Shown here: piece by piece, positions 8,316-16,121 of the stretch
How positions within the stretch are numbered: the stretch's first letter is position 1
Layout: every line of letters begins with the position of its first letter
Assembly: GCA_052387255.1 (NCBI GenBank)
Contig: JBQTJI010000040.1
Span: forward strand, 1-44,096
Reading direction: 5' to 3'
From: JBBQXK01 sp052387255
Lineage (GTDB): Bacteria; Pseudomonadota; Alphaproteobacteria; Rhodobacterales; Rhodobacteraceae
Length of the DNA: 44,096 nt
Program-made: the position numbers and the translations under genes
The notes under the pieces: model-generated
What the model was told of the DNA's origin: nothing
The model's database searches: none
The model's input: the letters and a program-made list of their open reading frames with translations, nothing else

Positions 8316-8870
8316 ATGGCCGAAGACGGGTTCGAGGCGCGGCTGGCTCCTCTCTGGCGGGCGGGGTGCGAGGGGGACGAGGTTGCCTATCGGGCGGCCC
8401 TGTCCTTGATCGCGCGGCGCTTGCGCGCCTATTTCCGGGCGCGCATGGGCGGGTTGCCCGATGACGTGGAGGATATGGTGCAGGAAACGTTGCTGGCCAT
8501 CCATCTCAAGCGGGCGACGCATGACCCCGGCTTGCCGGTGTCGAACTGGCTGCATGCCGTGGCGCGCTATCGCCTGACCGACCTCTATCGTCGGCGCGGG
8601 CGGCGGGGGGTGCCCGAGTCGCTGGACGGCGTCGAAGTCGAGTCTCCGGCGGGGGCCGAGGGGGTGGATGCGGCGGTCGCGCGGCGTGACCTGGGGCGGC
8701 TGTTGGGCACCTTGCCGGACGGCCAGCGGCAGGCGATCGAACTGGTCAAGGTCCAGGGCTATTCGACCGAAGAGGCGGCAACGCGGATGGGCATCACGGT
8801 CACCACGCTGAAGGTGCGGGTGCACCGGGGATTGCAGCGGCTGATGGCGGTCGTGGGGGCGGAACCATGA
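8316..8870 (+). CDS. ECF sigma factor, SigF/NrsF-associated type
   Basis: A 184-aa extracytoplasmic-function sigma factor. Region 2 is at about residues 20-90 (DDVEDMVQETLLAIHLKR) and region 4 at about 125-180, ending in a helix-turn-helix (EEAATRMGITVTTLKVRVHR). Its stop overlaps the start of the NrsF-like gene (ATGA at 8867), the usual sign of a sigma/anti-sigma pair. A GTAACC-N16-CGTATG motif upstream suggests it drives its own promoter. In Caulobacter, SigF of this type answers heavy-metal and oxidative stress; the signal here is inferred from that. Confidence 0.88.
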   Translation: MAEDGFEARLAPLWRAGCEGDEVAYRAALSLIARRLRAYFRARMGGLPDDVEDMVQETLLAIHLKRATHDPGLPVSNWLHAVARYRLTDLYRRRGRRGVPESLDGVEVESPAGAEGVDAAVARRDLGRLLGTLPDGQRQAIELVKVQGYSTEEAATRMGITVTTLKVRVHRGLQRLMAVVGAEP

Positions 8871-9502
8871 GGACGGACGACCTGATCGGCATCCTGGCGC
8901 AGGGGGCCGGCGCGGCGGACCGCCCGGACGACGCGGGGCGGCTGGGACTTGGCGCGGCCCTGGCGCTGCCGGTCATGGTGGCCGCGGTGGCCCTGGTGCT
9001 GGGTCTGGTGCCGACGGCCCTCTGGCCAGTCAGCGCGACGGTGCCGAAGCTGAGCTATGCGCTGGCCCTGACGGCGGGCGGCGCCTTGCTGCTGCGGCAG
9101 GCGGGGCGGCCCGGGGCCTCGGCGGTCTGGCCGACGGCGGTGGTGCTGCTGGTTCTGGTAATGGCGGCGGTCGTGGGGCTGGTTGACCTGCTGCGCCAGC
9201 CACGCGACACCTGGGGCGGCTACATCATGGGCCACTCGGCGCTGATCTGCCCGTTTGCCATCCTGGCCCTGTCGCTGCCGGCACTTGGGGCGATGCTGTG
9301 GGGCGCGCGGGTGCTGGCCCCGGTGCGGCTGCGGCTGGCAGGGGCGGCGGCGGGGCTGGCGGCGGGGGGGTTGGGGGCGCTGGCCTATTCGCTGGGCTGC
9401 ACCGAGGGGGCGCTGACATTCGTGGCGCTGTGGTACACGGGGGGTATCGCACTGGCGACAGGGCTGGGGTGGTTGGCCGGGCCGCGCCTGCTGCGCTGGT
9501 AG
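8867..9502 (+). CDS. NrsF-like membrane anti-sigma factor (DUF1109)
   Basis: Inner-membrane protein of 211 aa with about six hydrophobic segments (roughly 28-50, 62-78, 88-108, 124-146, 154-174, 184-204), matching the NrsF/DUF1109 family that holds SigF-type sigma factors at the membrane. The only two cysteines are Cys128 (ALICPF) and Cys178 (SLGCTE), 50 residues apart. From memory, Caulobacter NrsF senses metals through Cys131 and Cys181, also 50 apart, so the sensor pair appears conserved. It is translationally coupled to the sigma gene. Confidence 0.85.
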   Translation: MRTDDLIGILAQGAGAADRPDDAGRLGLGAALALPVMVAAVALVLGLVPTALWPVSATVPKLSYALALTAGGALLLRQAGRPGASAVWPTAVVLLVLVMAAVVGLVDLLRQPRDTWGGYIMGHSALICPFAILALSLPALGAMLWGARVLAPVRLRLAGAAAGLAAGGLGALAYSLGCTEGALTFVALWYTGGIALATGLGWLAGPRLLRW

Positions 9503-9565
9503 GGGGCCGTCGATAACGCGCCGATCACCAGTTGATCACGCCTGTGTCAGCACGGCGCAATCACC

Positions 9566-9592
9566 GTAACCTTATGTCTACGCAAGCGGATT
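9566..9592 (+). promoter_or_regulatory. Candidate ECF-sigma promoter of the YHS-protein gene
   Basis: A second GTAACC (9566-9571) is followed after 15 bases by CGGATT (9587-9592), upstream of the YHS gene. The -35 is identical to that before the sigma operon; the -10 is a looser match and the spacing one base shorter. It could place the YHS gene in the sigma regulon. Confidence 0.5.
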
Positions 9593-9679
9593 GCCAGATA
9601 CAGCGGCCGTGGGAGAGGCGCTGTGACCGCCCGGGCGAACCGGTCCGGCGGTGTCAATCTGACCCGACAGGAGAGACAC

Positions 9680-10153
9680 ATGACCACTCTGAAAACCCTT
9701 TCCATCCGTCTTGCCGTGATGTCGTTCGCGGCCTTCGCCCCGGTGGCGGCGTTTGCGGTGGACGAGCATTACCTGACCGACGGCGTTGCCGCCAGCGGCT
9801 ATGACGTGGTGGCCTATCACACGCTGAACGCGCCCACCAAGGGCGACGCCGCCTACAGCGCGACCTATCAGGGCGCGACCTGGATTTTCGCCTCGGCCGA
9901 GAACCGCGACCTGTTCCAGGCCGATCCGGTCAAATACGCGCCGGCCTATGGCGGCTGGTGCTCGGCCGGTGCATCCAAGGGCAAGAAGGTGGCGACGATG
10001 CCCGAGTTCTTTGCCATCGTCGACGGGCAACTCTACCTCAACAGCACCCAGAAGGCGCATGAGGGGCTGTTCCTGAAGGACACGGCGACGGTCATCGACA
10101 AGGGCGAAGCGAACTGGAAGCGCATCTTCGCGACCGAGGCCAACGCGCTGTGA
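9680..10153 (+). CDS. Secreted YHS domain-containing protein
   Basis: A 157-aa exported protein. Residues 1-26 are a Sec signal peptide ending APVAAFA. The mature part is a YHS domain: GYDVVAYHTLNAP, YQGATWIFASAENRDLF, and AYGGWCSAGASKGKK, the last carrying its only cysteine. YHS domains often occur in metal-handling proteins, but no metal site is evident here. A CAGGAGAG ribosome site precedes the ATG at 9680. The upstream GTAACC motif and adjacency suggest control by the neighbouring ECF sigma factor. The precise role is unknown. Confidence 0.85.
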   Translation: MTTLKTLSIRLAVMSFAAFAPVAAFAVDEHYLTDGVAASGYDVVAYHTLNAPTKGDAAYSATYQGATWIFASAENRDLFQADPVKYAPAYGGWCSAGASKGKKVATMPEFFAIVDGQLYLNSTQKAHEGLFLKDTATVIDKGEANWKRIFATEANAL

Positions 10154-10160
10154 CCCGGTC

Positions 10161-10183
10161 GGGCAGGGGGCATTCCCCTGCCC
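10161..10183. terminator. Bidirectional hairpin between YHS gene and phnM
   Basis: A perfect 9-bp stem, GGGCAGGGG/CCCCTGCCC, with a 5-base loop, lies between the convergent stops of the YHS gene (10153) and phnM (10208). The position suits a shared terminator; no T-tract follows on either strand. Confidence 0.65.
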
Positions 10184-10207
10184 ACACCCCGACCCGGACG
10201 GCGCGCC

Positions 10208-11344
10208 TCACGCCACCCTGTTGCCCTGCACCCAGGAGCCGCGCACGGCACCGGCAATGCCGACACGGGCCACGCGGATCACGTCGGCCCGCAGCCCCAG
10301 GCCCAGTTTCCCCCGGTCGTGCAACCCGGTGGCCTGCGCCGGGGCGGCGGTCACGGTACTGATCCCGCGCGCCATGTCGCCCCACAGGTCGCCCAGCATC
10401 AGCGCCGCCGACAGCAGCGACGAGGGCACATAGTCGGACGACACGATGTCGAGCACGCCCTCTTTCGCCAGGTCCAGCGCCGCGACGTTGCCCGAATGCG
10501 ACCCGCCCCGGATCAGGTTCGGCGCGCCCATCATCACCTGGATGCGGTGGTCGTGGCAGGCGCGCGCAGCCTCGGCCGTGGTCGGAAACTCGGCCAGGCG
10601 CACGCCATGGCCCGCCGACACGGCGACCTGACCCTCGGTCGTGTCGTCGTGGCTGGCCAGAACCGCCCCCAGCCGCCCCGCCGCCTGCACGGCGGCGCGT
10701 TCGTGCGCCGCCCCCAGTTGCGCCTGCAGCGCCTGCTGGCTGGCGACATGTTCCAGGAACTGCGCCTGGCTGTAGCCGTGCTTGCCCCGGACATAGTGTT
10801 CCAGCTTCGAGATGTCGCGGAACTGGCGTTGCCCCGGCGTGTGGTCCATCAGGCTGATCAGTCCCACGTTGTCGCCGGGGCCGAATTCGTCCAGCTCCTC
10901 GATCAGCGTCTCGCAGCAGATTTCGGCGCGCAGGTGCAGGTGGTGGTCGATGCGCAGGGCACCGGCGGCGCGCAGGTCCAGAAGCTCGGTCGCGAGCCCC
11001 CGCGCGTACTTGAGATAGGTCGAGGACGAGATCACCGATCCCACGCGCAGGGCGTCGAACACCGTGGTGATGCCCACCGACGCCAGTTCGGCGTCATGCG
11101 CGATGATCGCGGCGGCGTGAGGCCAGTCGACCTTGGGGCGGGGTTCGATGTGGCGTTCCAGGTTGTCGGTGTGCAGCTCGATCAGCCCCGGCATCACCAG
11201 GTCGCCGCCGCAGTCGATGGCCCCCGGCGGCACGTCCCGCCCCGCTGCGATGTCGGCAATCACGCCATCCGTCAGCCGGATCTGTCCGGCCTGGGTTTCG
11301 CCGGGCAGCACCAGCACGGCATTGGCAAGGATCGTCTCGGTCAT
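10208..11344 (-). CDS. phnM: Ribose 1-methylphosphonate 5-triphosphate diphosphatase PhnM
   Basis: Amidohydrolase-fold enzyme that removes pyrophosphate from alpha-D-ribose 1-alkylphosphonate 5-triphosphate, giving the substrate on which the C-P lyase acts. The 378-aa protein has the metal motif ELHTDNLERH near residue 57, the LASHDDTTEGQV segment, and the C-terminal SSDYVPSSLLSAAL block with its catalytic aspartate, all PhnM signatures. It is the last gene of the phn operon, and its ATG overlaps the phnN stop (ATGA at 11341-11344). Confidence 0.96.
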   Translation of the reverse strand: MTETILANAVLVLPGETQAGQIRLTDGVIADIAAGRDVPPGAIDCGGDLVMPGLIELHTDNLERHIEPRPKVDWPHAAAIIAHDAELASVGITTVFDALRVGSVISSSTYLKYARGLATELLDLRAAGALRIDHHLHLRAEICCETLIEELDEFGPGDNVGLISLMDHTPGQRQFRDISKLEHYVRGKHGYSQAQFLEHVASQQALQAQLGAAHERAAVQAAGRLGAVLASHDDTTEGQVAVSAGHGVRLAEFPTTAEAARACHDHRIQVMMGAPNLIRGGSHSGNVAALDLAKEGVLDIVSSDYVPSSLLSAALMLGDLWGDMARGISTVTAAPAQATGLHDRGKLGLGLRADVIRVARVGIAGAVRGSWVQGNRVA

Positions 11345-11886
11345 CGGTCTGGTCCTGTGTGGGCGTCGGGCTGGGGGGCAAGGGCCGCCAGCATCCGGGC
11401 GATTCCCGCCTCTGGCGTGGTGTCGTTCAGCACGGTCGTGGCGGCAACCCCCGGCGGCAGGCGGAAGGCCGCGCGCGACAGCCGGTCGCGGATCACCTCT
11501 GCCGTCTCGCGCCCCCGCGCGGCCAGGCGGGCGGCCAGCACGGCATCGGGGGCGGTGACCAGGATCACCACCAGGTCGGGAAACCGCGCCTGCGCGGCAG
11601 GCAGGGCCGCGCGGCTGCCGTTGAAGATCACGTCGCCGGGACCCGCGACCTGCGCCGCCGGGATGCCGTAATGCAGGCCGTGCGCCTGCCAGTCCAGCGC
11701 GAAGTCGCCGCGTGCCTTGCGGGCGGCGAACTCGGCCTCGGTCACGCCGTCGTAGTCCTCGCCGCCCGCCTGCGTGGGCCGGGTGATGACGCGGCGGACC
11801 AGCCGCAGGTCGGGACGCGCCGCAAGTGCGCCCGCGATCAGCGTGTCCTTGCCCGCCCCCGACGGCCCCACCACGGCAAAGATCAT
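11341..11886 (-). CDS. phnN: Ribose 1,5-bisphosphokinase PhnN
   Basis: Guanylate-kinase-like enzyme that phosphorylates ribose 1,5-bisphosphate to PRPP, the last step that returns the C-P lyase ribose product to metabolism. The P-loop GPSGAGKDT is at residues 7-15, followed by the RRVITRPTQAGGEDYDGV segment typical of PhnN. It has 181 aa, close to the E. coli length, and overlaps both phnL upstream and phnM downstream by four bases, so the set is translationally coupled. Confidence 0.95.
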   Translation of the reverse strand: MIFAVVGPSGAGKDTLIAGALAARPDLRLVRRVITRPTQAGGEDYDGVTEAEFAARKARGDFALDWQAHGLHYGIPAAQVAGPGDVIFNGSRAALPAAQARFPDLVVILVTAPDAVLAARLAARGRETAEVIRDRLSRAAFRLPPGVAATTVLNDTTPEAGIARMLAALAPQPDAHTGPDR

Positions 11887-12566
11887 GCGGCCAGCCCCGG
11901 CGTGAACCCGGTCACGTCCACCAGCCGGTCGCAGACCTGCGCGCGCGCGCCTTCGTCATGGAAGATGCCCAGGATCGCCGCGCCGCGCGCCTTGGCCTCG
12001 ACGATCAGGTCCAGCACCACGGCGCGGTTGGTGGCGTCCAGGCTGGCGGTCGGTTCGTCCAGCAGAAGGGCGGGATAGGGATGGGCAAAGCCGCGCGCGA
12101 TGTTCACCCGCTGCTGCTCGCCACCCGAGAATGTGGTGGGCGACAGGCTCCACAGCCGTTCGGGGATGTTCAGGCGGGCCAGCAGGGCCGCCGCCCGGTC
12201 GCGCGCCTGTGCCGCCGGGGTGCCGAGCGACAGCAGGGGTTCGGCCACGACGTCGATGGTCGGGACGCGGGGGACGACGCGCAGGAACTGGCTGACATAG
12301 CCCAGGGTGTCGCGCCGCAGCCGGATGATCTGGCGCGGTGCGGCGGCGGCCACGTCGGTATCGCCGACGCGGATGCTGCCCCCGGCGGCGAGGTAGTTGC
12401 CCCAGACCATCCGCATCAGCGTCGACTTGCCCGCCCCCGACCGCCCGGTCAGCCCGACGCATTCGCCGGGGGCGACGGTCAGGCTGGCACCGGCCATCAC
12501 CGGGATCACCGCGCCGCCCTGGTTGTGCAGGGTAAAGGATTTGGACAGGTTCTCGATGCGGATCAT
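11883..12566 (-). CDS. phnL: Phosphonate C-P lyase system protein PhnL
   Basis: ABC-type ATPase subunit, 227 aa, associated with the C-P lyase core rather than with transport. It has Walker A GRSGAGKST, signature FSGGEQQRVNIARGF and Walker B LLLDEPTASLD. The N-terminal MIRIENLSKSFTLHNQGG is typical of PhnL. It begins four bases after the phnK stop. PhnL works with PhnK on the PhnGHIJ core, probably in assembly or turnover. Confidence 0.95.
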   Translation of the reverse strand: MIRIENLSKSFTLHNQGGAVIPVMAGASLTVAPGECVGLTGRSGAGKSTLMRMVWGNYLAAGGSIRVGDTDVAAAAPRQIIRLRRDTLGYVSQFLRVVPRVPTIDVVAEPLLSLGTPAAQARDRAAALLARLNIPERLWSLSPTTFSGGEQQRVNIARGFAHPYPALLLDEPTASLDATNRAVVLDLIVEAKARGAAILGIFHDEGARAQVCDRLVDVTGFTPGLAA

Positions 12567-12570
12567 GGCG

Positions 12571-13353
12571 CTATACCTGCAACACGGAAGAGACGAGCAA
12601 CTGGGTATAGGCGTGCTGGGGGTCGTCCAGCACCTGGTCGGTCAGGCCCGCTTCCACCACGCGGCCGCCCTTCATCACCATCAGCCGGTCGGCCAGCAGC
12701 CGCACCACCGCCAGGTCATGCGTGACGATGATCACCGACAGCCCGAGATCGCGCACGAGGCCCCGCAACAGGTCCAGCAGGCGCGCCTGCACGCTGACAT
12801 CGAGGCCGCCCGTGGGTTCGTCCATGAACACCAGACGCGGCCCGGTCACGAGGTTGCGCGCGATCTGCAGGCGCTGCTGCATGCCCCCCGAGAAGGCGGA
12901 AGGCCGGTCGTCGATGCGGTCGGCGGCAATCTCGACCCGGCCCAGCCAGTCCAGCGCCTGGCCCCGGATGTTGCCATAGTGCCGGGCACCCACCGCCATC
13001 AGCCGTTCGCCCACGTTGCCGCCCGCGCTGACCCCCATGCGCAAACCGTCGCGCGGGTTCTGGTGGACATAGGCCCAGTCGGTGCGGCCCAGGCGTCGCC
13101 GCTCGGTTTCCGACATCGCCAGCACGTCGCGCCCGTCATAGGCGATGCGACCGAGGTCGGGCCGCTGGTGGCCCGCAAGGCAGGACAGCAGCGTCGACTT
13201 GCCCGACCCGCTTTCGCCGACGATGCCCAGAACCTCGCCGGGGTACAGGTCGAACGACACGTCGGCGCAACCGATGCGGGGGCCGTAGCGGCGGGTCAGG
13301 CCCTGCACGGCCAGAAGCGGGACATCGAGCGCAATCTGCTGCACCACGCCCAT
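12571..13353 (-). CDS. phnK: Phosphonate C-P lyase system protein PhnK
   Basis: ABC-type ATPase of 260 aa that binds the PhnGHIJ core near PhnJ. Motifs are GESGSGKST (Walker A), FSGGMQQRLQIARNL (signature) and VFMDEPTGGLD (Walker B). I chose the ATG at 13353, which shares one base with the phnJ stop (TGATG), over an open frame extending through the phnJ 3' end. Start and length match known PhnK proteins. Confidence 0.95.
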   Translation of the reverse strand: MGVVQQIALDVPLLAVQGLTRRYGPRIGCADVSFDLYPGEVLGIVGESGSGKSTLLSCLAGHQRPDLGRIAYDGRDVLAMSETERRRLGRTDWAYVHQNPRDGLRMGVSAGGNVGERLMAVGARHYGNIRGQALDWLGRVEIAADRIDDRPSAFSGGMQQRLQIARNLVTGPRLVFMDEPTGGLDVSVQARLLDLLRGLVRDLGLSVIIVTHDLAVVRLLADRLMVMKGGRVVEAGLTDQVLDDPQHAYTQLLVSSVLQV

Positions 13354-14207
13354 CACGCCAGCCGCCCCTTGTGGCCCGCGCCGCGGCGGGTGGTGCAGTG
13401 GTCGGTGTCCGAGCACACATACATCCGGGAACCGGCATCGTCGGTGATCACCTCGTCCAGATAGCTGTCGCGCGCGCCGCACAGGTCGCAGTCATGCGGC
13501 GCCTTGGACGCCACGAAGGGATGATCGTCGAAATCCAGGCTGACAACGCGGGTATGGGGCGGCAGGGCATAGATGCGCTGCTCGCGCCCCGCGCCGAACA
13601 ACTGGATCGCGGGATTGTCCGACAGTTTGGGATTGTCGAACTTTGGGATCGGCGACGGGTCCATCACATAGCGCCCCTCCACCTTGACCGGATAGTCGTA
13701 GGACGTGGCGATCTGTCCGTGGCGCGCGATATCCTCATACAGTTTCACATGCATCAACCCGTATTCCTCAAGCTCGTGCATCTTGCGCGTCTCGGTCTCG
13801 CGCGGTTCAAGAAAGCGCAGGGGTTCGGGGATCGGCACCTGATAGACTAGGATCTGCCCCTTGGTCAGGGGCGTTTCGGGAATGCGGTGGCGGGTCTGGA
13901 TCAGGGTGGCTTCTGAAGTCGATTCAGTCACCGCAACCCCCGCCGTGCGCTGAAAGAACTTGCGGATGCTGACGGCGTTCGTCGTGTCGTCGGCCCCCTG
14001 GTCGATCACCTTGAGCACGTCGTCGGGGGTCAGGCAGGCGGCGGTCACCTGCACGCCCCCGGTGCCCCAGCCATAGGGCATCGGCATCTCGCGGCTGGCG
14101 AAGGGCACCTGATAGCCGGGGATGGCGATCCCCTTCAGGATCGCGCGGCGGATCATGCGCTTGGTCTGCTCGTCAAGGTAGGCGAAATTGTAGGCTTGGT
14201 CAGTCAC
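13353..14207 (-). CDS. phnJ: Alpha-D-ribose 1-methylphosphonate 5-phosphate C-P lyase PhnJ
   Basis: Radical-SAM enzyme that cleaves the C-P bond within the PhnGHIJ complex. The 284-aa protein has the PhnJ cysteine pattern: Cys240 and Cys243 (CDLC), Cys265 and Cys271, i.e. C-x2-C-x21-C-x5-C, one residue off the E. coli positions 241/244/266/272. The front part (MPYGWGTGGVQVT) is also diagnostic. Its ATG overlaps the stop of the HAD gene (ATGA at 14204-14207). Unlike canonical operons, phnJ does not directly follow phnI. Confidence 0.97.
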   Translation of the reverse strand: MTDQAYNFAYLDEQTKRMIRRAILKGIAIPGYQVPFASREMPMPYGWGTGGVQVTAACLTPDDVLKVIDQGADDTTNAVSIRKFFQRTAGVAVTESTSEATLIQTRHRIPETPLTKGQILVYQVPIPEPLRFLEPRETETRKMHELEEYGLMHVKLYEDIARHGQIATSYDYPVKVEGRYVMDPSPIPKFDNPKLSDNPAIQLFGAGREQRIYALPPHTRVVSLDFDDHPFVASKAPHDCDLCGARDSYLDEVITDDAGSRMYVCSDTDHCTTRRGAGHKGRLA

Positions 14208-14806
14208 AGCAGCCCCCGTTCGCCAAGCGCCGTCTCCAGCGCCGCCGCACCCGTGAAATGGATGCCGTCCATGCCCGCGGCCCGTGCGCCCTCGACGTTG
14301 TGCAGCGCGTCGTCAATGAACACGCAATCCTGCGCGGCCACCCCGGCCCGATCGCAGAGCAAGCGATAGATGCGCGGATCGGGTTTCAGCATCCGCTCCT
14401 GTCCCGAGACCACGATGGTGCCGAACACCTCTGTCAGCCGGGGATGCGCCGCGACGCCGCCGGGCCAGGTTTCCGCCGACCAGTTGGTGATGGCATGCAG
14501 GGGCACACCGCGCGCGCGCAGCCGGTCGATGATCGCCCAGGTGCCGGGCACCGGGTCGCGCACCGTGTTCACATAGCGCGTGACATAGGACGCCAGGCGG
14601 CGGCGGTCGTCGGGGTCGGCGATCTCGGCGGCCAGGTCGGCAAAGGCCGCGCCGCCATCGGCGCGCAGGTTGCGCGCCCTGAAATCGACCCGCGCCATGA
14701 AGGCATCGACCGCCGCGCGCGACCCAAGCTCGTCGATCCACGCCAGATGCGGCTGCCAGTCGATCAGCACGCCACCCAGGTCGAACACCACCACGGACGC
14801 GGTCAT
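14204..14806 (-). CDS. HAD-IA family phosphatase inside the phn operon
   Basis: A 200-aa haloacid-dehalogenase-type hydrolase. Motif I is FDLGGVLIDW with the nucleophile Asp9; the +2 position is Gly11 instead of the usual Asp, as in the YihX sugar-phosphatase group (FDLGNV). Motif II is ITNWS (107-108), motif III Lys141 (LKPDPRIY), motif IV IDDALHN (Asp165/166). The ATG at 14806 follows a strong AAGGAG. It is coupled to phnJ by a 4-base overlap and separated from phnI by 232 bases holding inverted repeats. A role on a ribose phosphate of the C-P lyase pathway is plausible but unproven. Confidence 0.85.
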   Translation of the reverse strand: MTASVVVFDLGGVLIDWQPHLAWIDELGSRAAVDAFMARVDFRARNLRADGGAAFADLAAEIADPDDRRRLASYVTRYVNTVRDPVPGTWAIIDRLRARGVPLHAITNWSAETWPGGVAAHPRLTEVFGTIVVSGQERMLKPDPRIYRLLCDRAGVAAQDCVFIDDALHNVEGARAAGMDGIHFTGAAALETALGERGLL

Positions 14807-14871
14807 TTCGTGGGCTCCTTCACCGCCAGGGCTTCCGCGTACCGTCTGGAAAGGTCGCCCTTCCGCATCCG

Positions 14872-14910
14872 CCCCCTCACCCTGACCCTCTCCCCCGAGG
14901 GGAGAGGGGA
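14872..14910 (+). repeat. 39-bp REP-like repeat, copy A
   Basis: The unit begins CCCCCTCACCCTGACC and contains its own 10-bp stem (CCCTCTCCCC, loop CGA, GGGGAGAGGG). It is one arm of an inverted pair with 14987-15025, differing at one base. A third copy is at 40426-40464. The CCCTCACCCT-CTCTCCCC theme is a widespread bacterial extragenic repeat. Confidence 0.9.
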
Positions 14911-14986
14911 CGCACTGCACGGATCGTTGCGCGACATGCGGAACCGGCGGGCAGGTGCGCGACGCAAGGCCGGGGGCGCCACGCCG

Positions 14987-15025
14987 TCCCCTCTCCCCTC
15001 GGGGGAGAGGGCCAGGGTGAGGGGG
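14987..15025 (-). repeat. 39-bp REP-like repeat, copy B (inverted)
   Basis: Reverse-complement copy of the unit at 14872-14910, 38 of 39 bases matching, 76 bases away. Together they could fold the phnI-HAD intercistronic RNA into one long 39-bp stem, or into two separate 10-bp hairpins. The pair fills the only sizeable gap in the phnG-phnM operon. Confidence 0.9.
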
Positions 15026-15038
15026 GACCTCCGCCCGG

Positions 15039-16121
15039 TCATTCCGCCGCCTCCTGCAACTGCGCGCTCTGCGTCCGCAACCGCCGCACCAGTTCCAGTT
15101 CGCTCTGGAAATCGACGTAGTGCGGCAGCTTGATATGTTCCAGAAACCCCGTCGCCTGGATGTTGTCGGCGTGCATCAGCACGAATTCCTCGTCCTGCGC
15201 CGGGGCCCCCGTGAAATCCTCGCCCAGTTCCTGCCAGCGCAGCGCCCGGTCCACCAGCCCCATGGCGATGGCCTTGCGCTCGGACTGGCCGAAGACCAGG
15301 CCATAGCCCCGCGTGAACTGCGCGGGCTCGGTCTTCGATCCCGTGAACTGGTTCACCGTCTCGCATTCGGTCAGTTCGACCTCGCCGATCTGGACCGGAA
15401 ACCCGAGTTCGGGAATGTCCACCTCGACCGCCACCCGCCCGATCCGCAACTCGCCGACAAAGGCGTGCGTGCGGCCATAGCCGCGCTGCGTGGAATAGGC
15501 CATCGACAGGATGAACCCTTCGTCCCCCCGCGTGATCGCCTGCAGCCGCAGGGCGCGCGAAGCAGGCAGTTCCATCGGTTCGCGGGTCAGGTCGGGGGGC
15601 GGGGTGTCGTCGTGGGGCGCAGGTTCGATCAGCCCGTCGCGGTCGAGGAAGTCCATGACATGCGGGACCGGGCCGGGCGTCGCGGAACCGGTCGCGGCGG
15701 GCGGCACCTGGCCCTCGGCGGCCAGCTTGAAGTCCAGCAGGCGGTGCGTATAGTCGAAGGTCGGCCCCAGCACCTGCCCGCCGGGCAGGTCCTTGAACGT
15801 AGCGCTGACGCGGCGGTCCACCGCCATCGCGGCGGTATCGACGGGGCGCGACGCCGCAAGACGCGGCAGCGTGGTGCGGTAGGCGCGGATCAGGAACACC
15901 GCCTCGATCAGGTCGCCCCGCGCCTGCTTGATGGCGAGTGCGGCAAGGTCGGGGTCGTACAGCGACCCTTCCGCCATCACCCGGTTGACCGCCAGTTTCA
16001 ACTGCTCGCGGATCTGGTCCAGCGATAGCTCGGCCACCCCAGGATCGCCCCGGCGCTCCTCGGCCAGCCAGGCATGGGCATTGTCGATGGCACGCTCGCC
16101 GCCCTTGACCGCGACATACAT
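15039..16121 (-). CDS. phnI: C-P lyase core subunit PhnI
   Basis: Subunit of the PhnGHIJ core. With PhnG, PhnH and PhnL it joins a phosphonate to the ribose of ATP, displacing adenine, and it has nucleosidase activity alone. The 360-aa protein starts MYVAVKGGERAIDNAH and ends in the HADNIQATGFLEHIKLPHYVDFQSELELVRRLR region, both diagnostic. Its ATG shares a base with the phnH stop (TGATG at 16121). Downstream, the operon is interrupted by the inverted repeats and the HAD gene. Confidence 0.96.
   Translation of the reverse strand: MYVAVKGGERAIDNAHAWLAEERRGDPGVAELSLDQIREQLKLAVNRVMAEGSLYDPDLAALAIKQARGDLIEAVFLIRAYRTTLPRLAASRPVDTAAMAVDRRVSATFKDLPGGQVLGPTFDYTHRLLDFKLAAEGQVPPAATGSATPGPVPHVMDFLDRDGLIEPAPHDDTPPPDLTREPMELPASRALRLQAITRGDEGFILSMAYSTQRGYGRTHAFVGELRIGRVAVEVDIPELGFPVQIGEVELTECETVNQFTGSKTEPAQFTRGYGLVFGQSERKAIAMGLVDRALRWQELGEDFTGAPAQDEEFVLMHADNIQATGFLEHIKLPHYVDFQSELELVRRLRTQSAQLQEAAE

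Noticed and set aside
6515..8317. 600-codon minus-strand frame opposite the 5'-nucleotidase
   Set aside because: The plus strand has a signal peptide and all metallophosphatase motifs; the minus frame has none and is His/Arg-rich.
14872..15025. Insertion sequence or MITE between phnI and the HAD gene
   Set aside because: No transposase or target-site duplication is visible, and a third solitary copy of the unit suggests a REP-type repeat.
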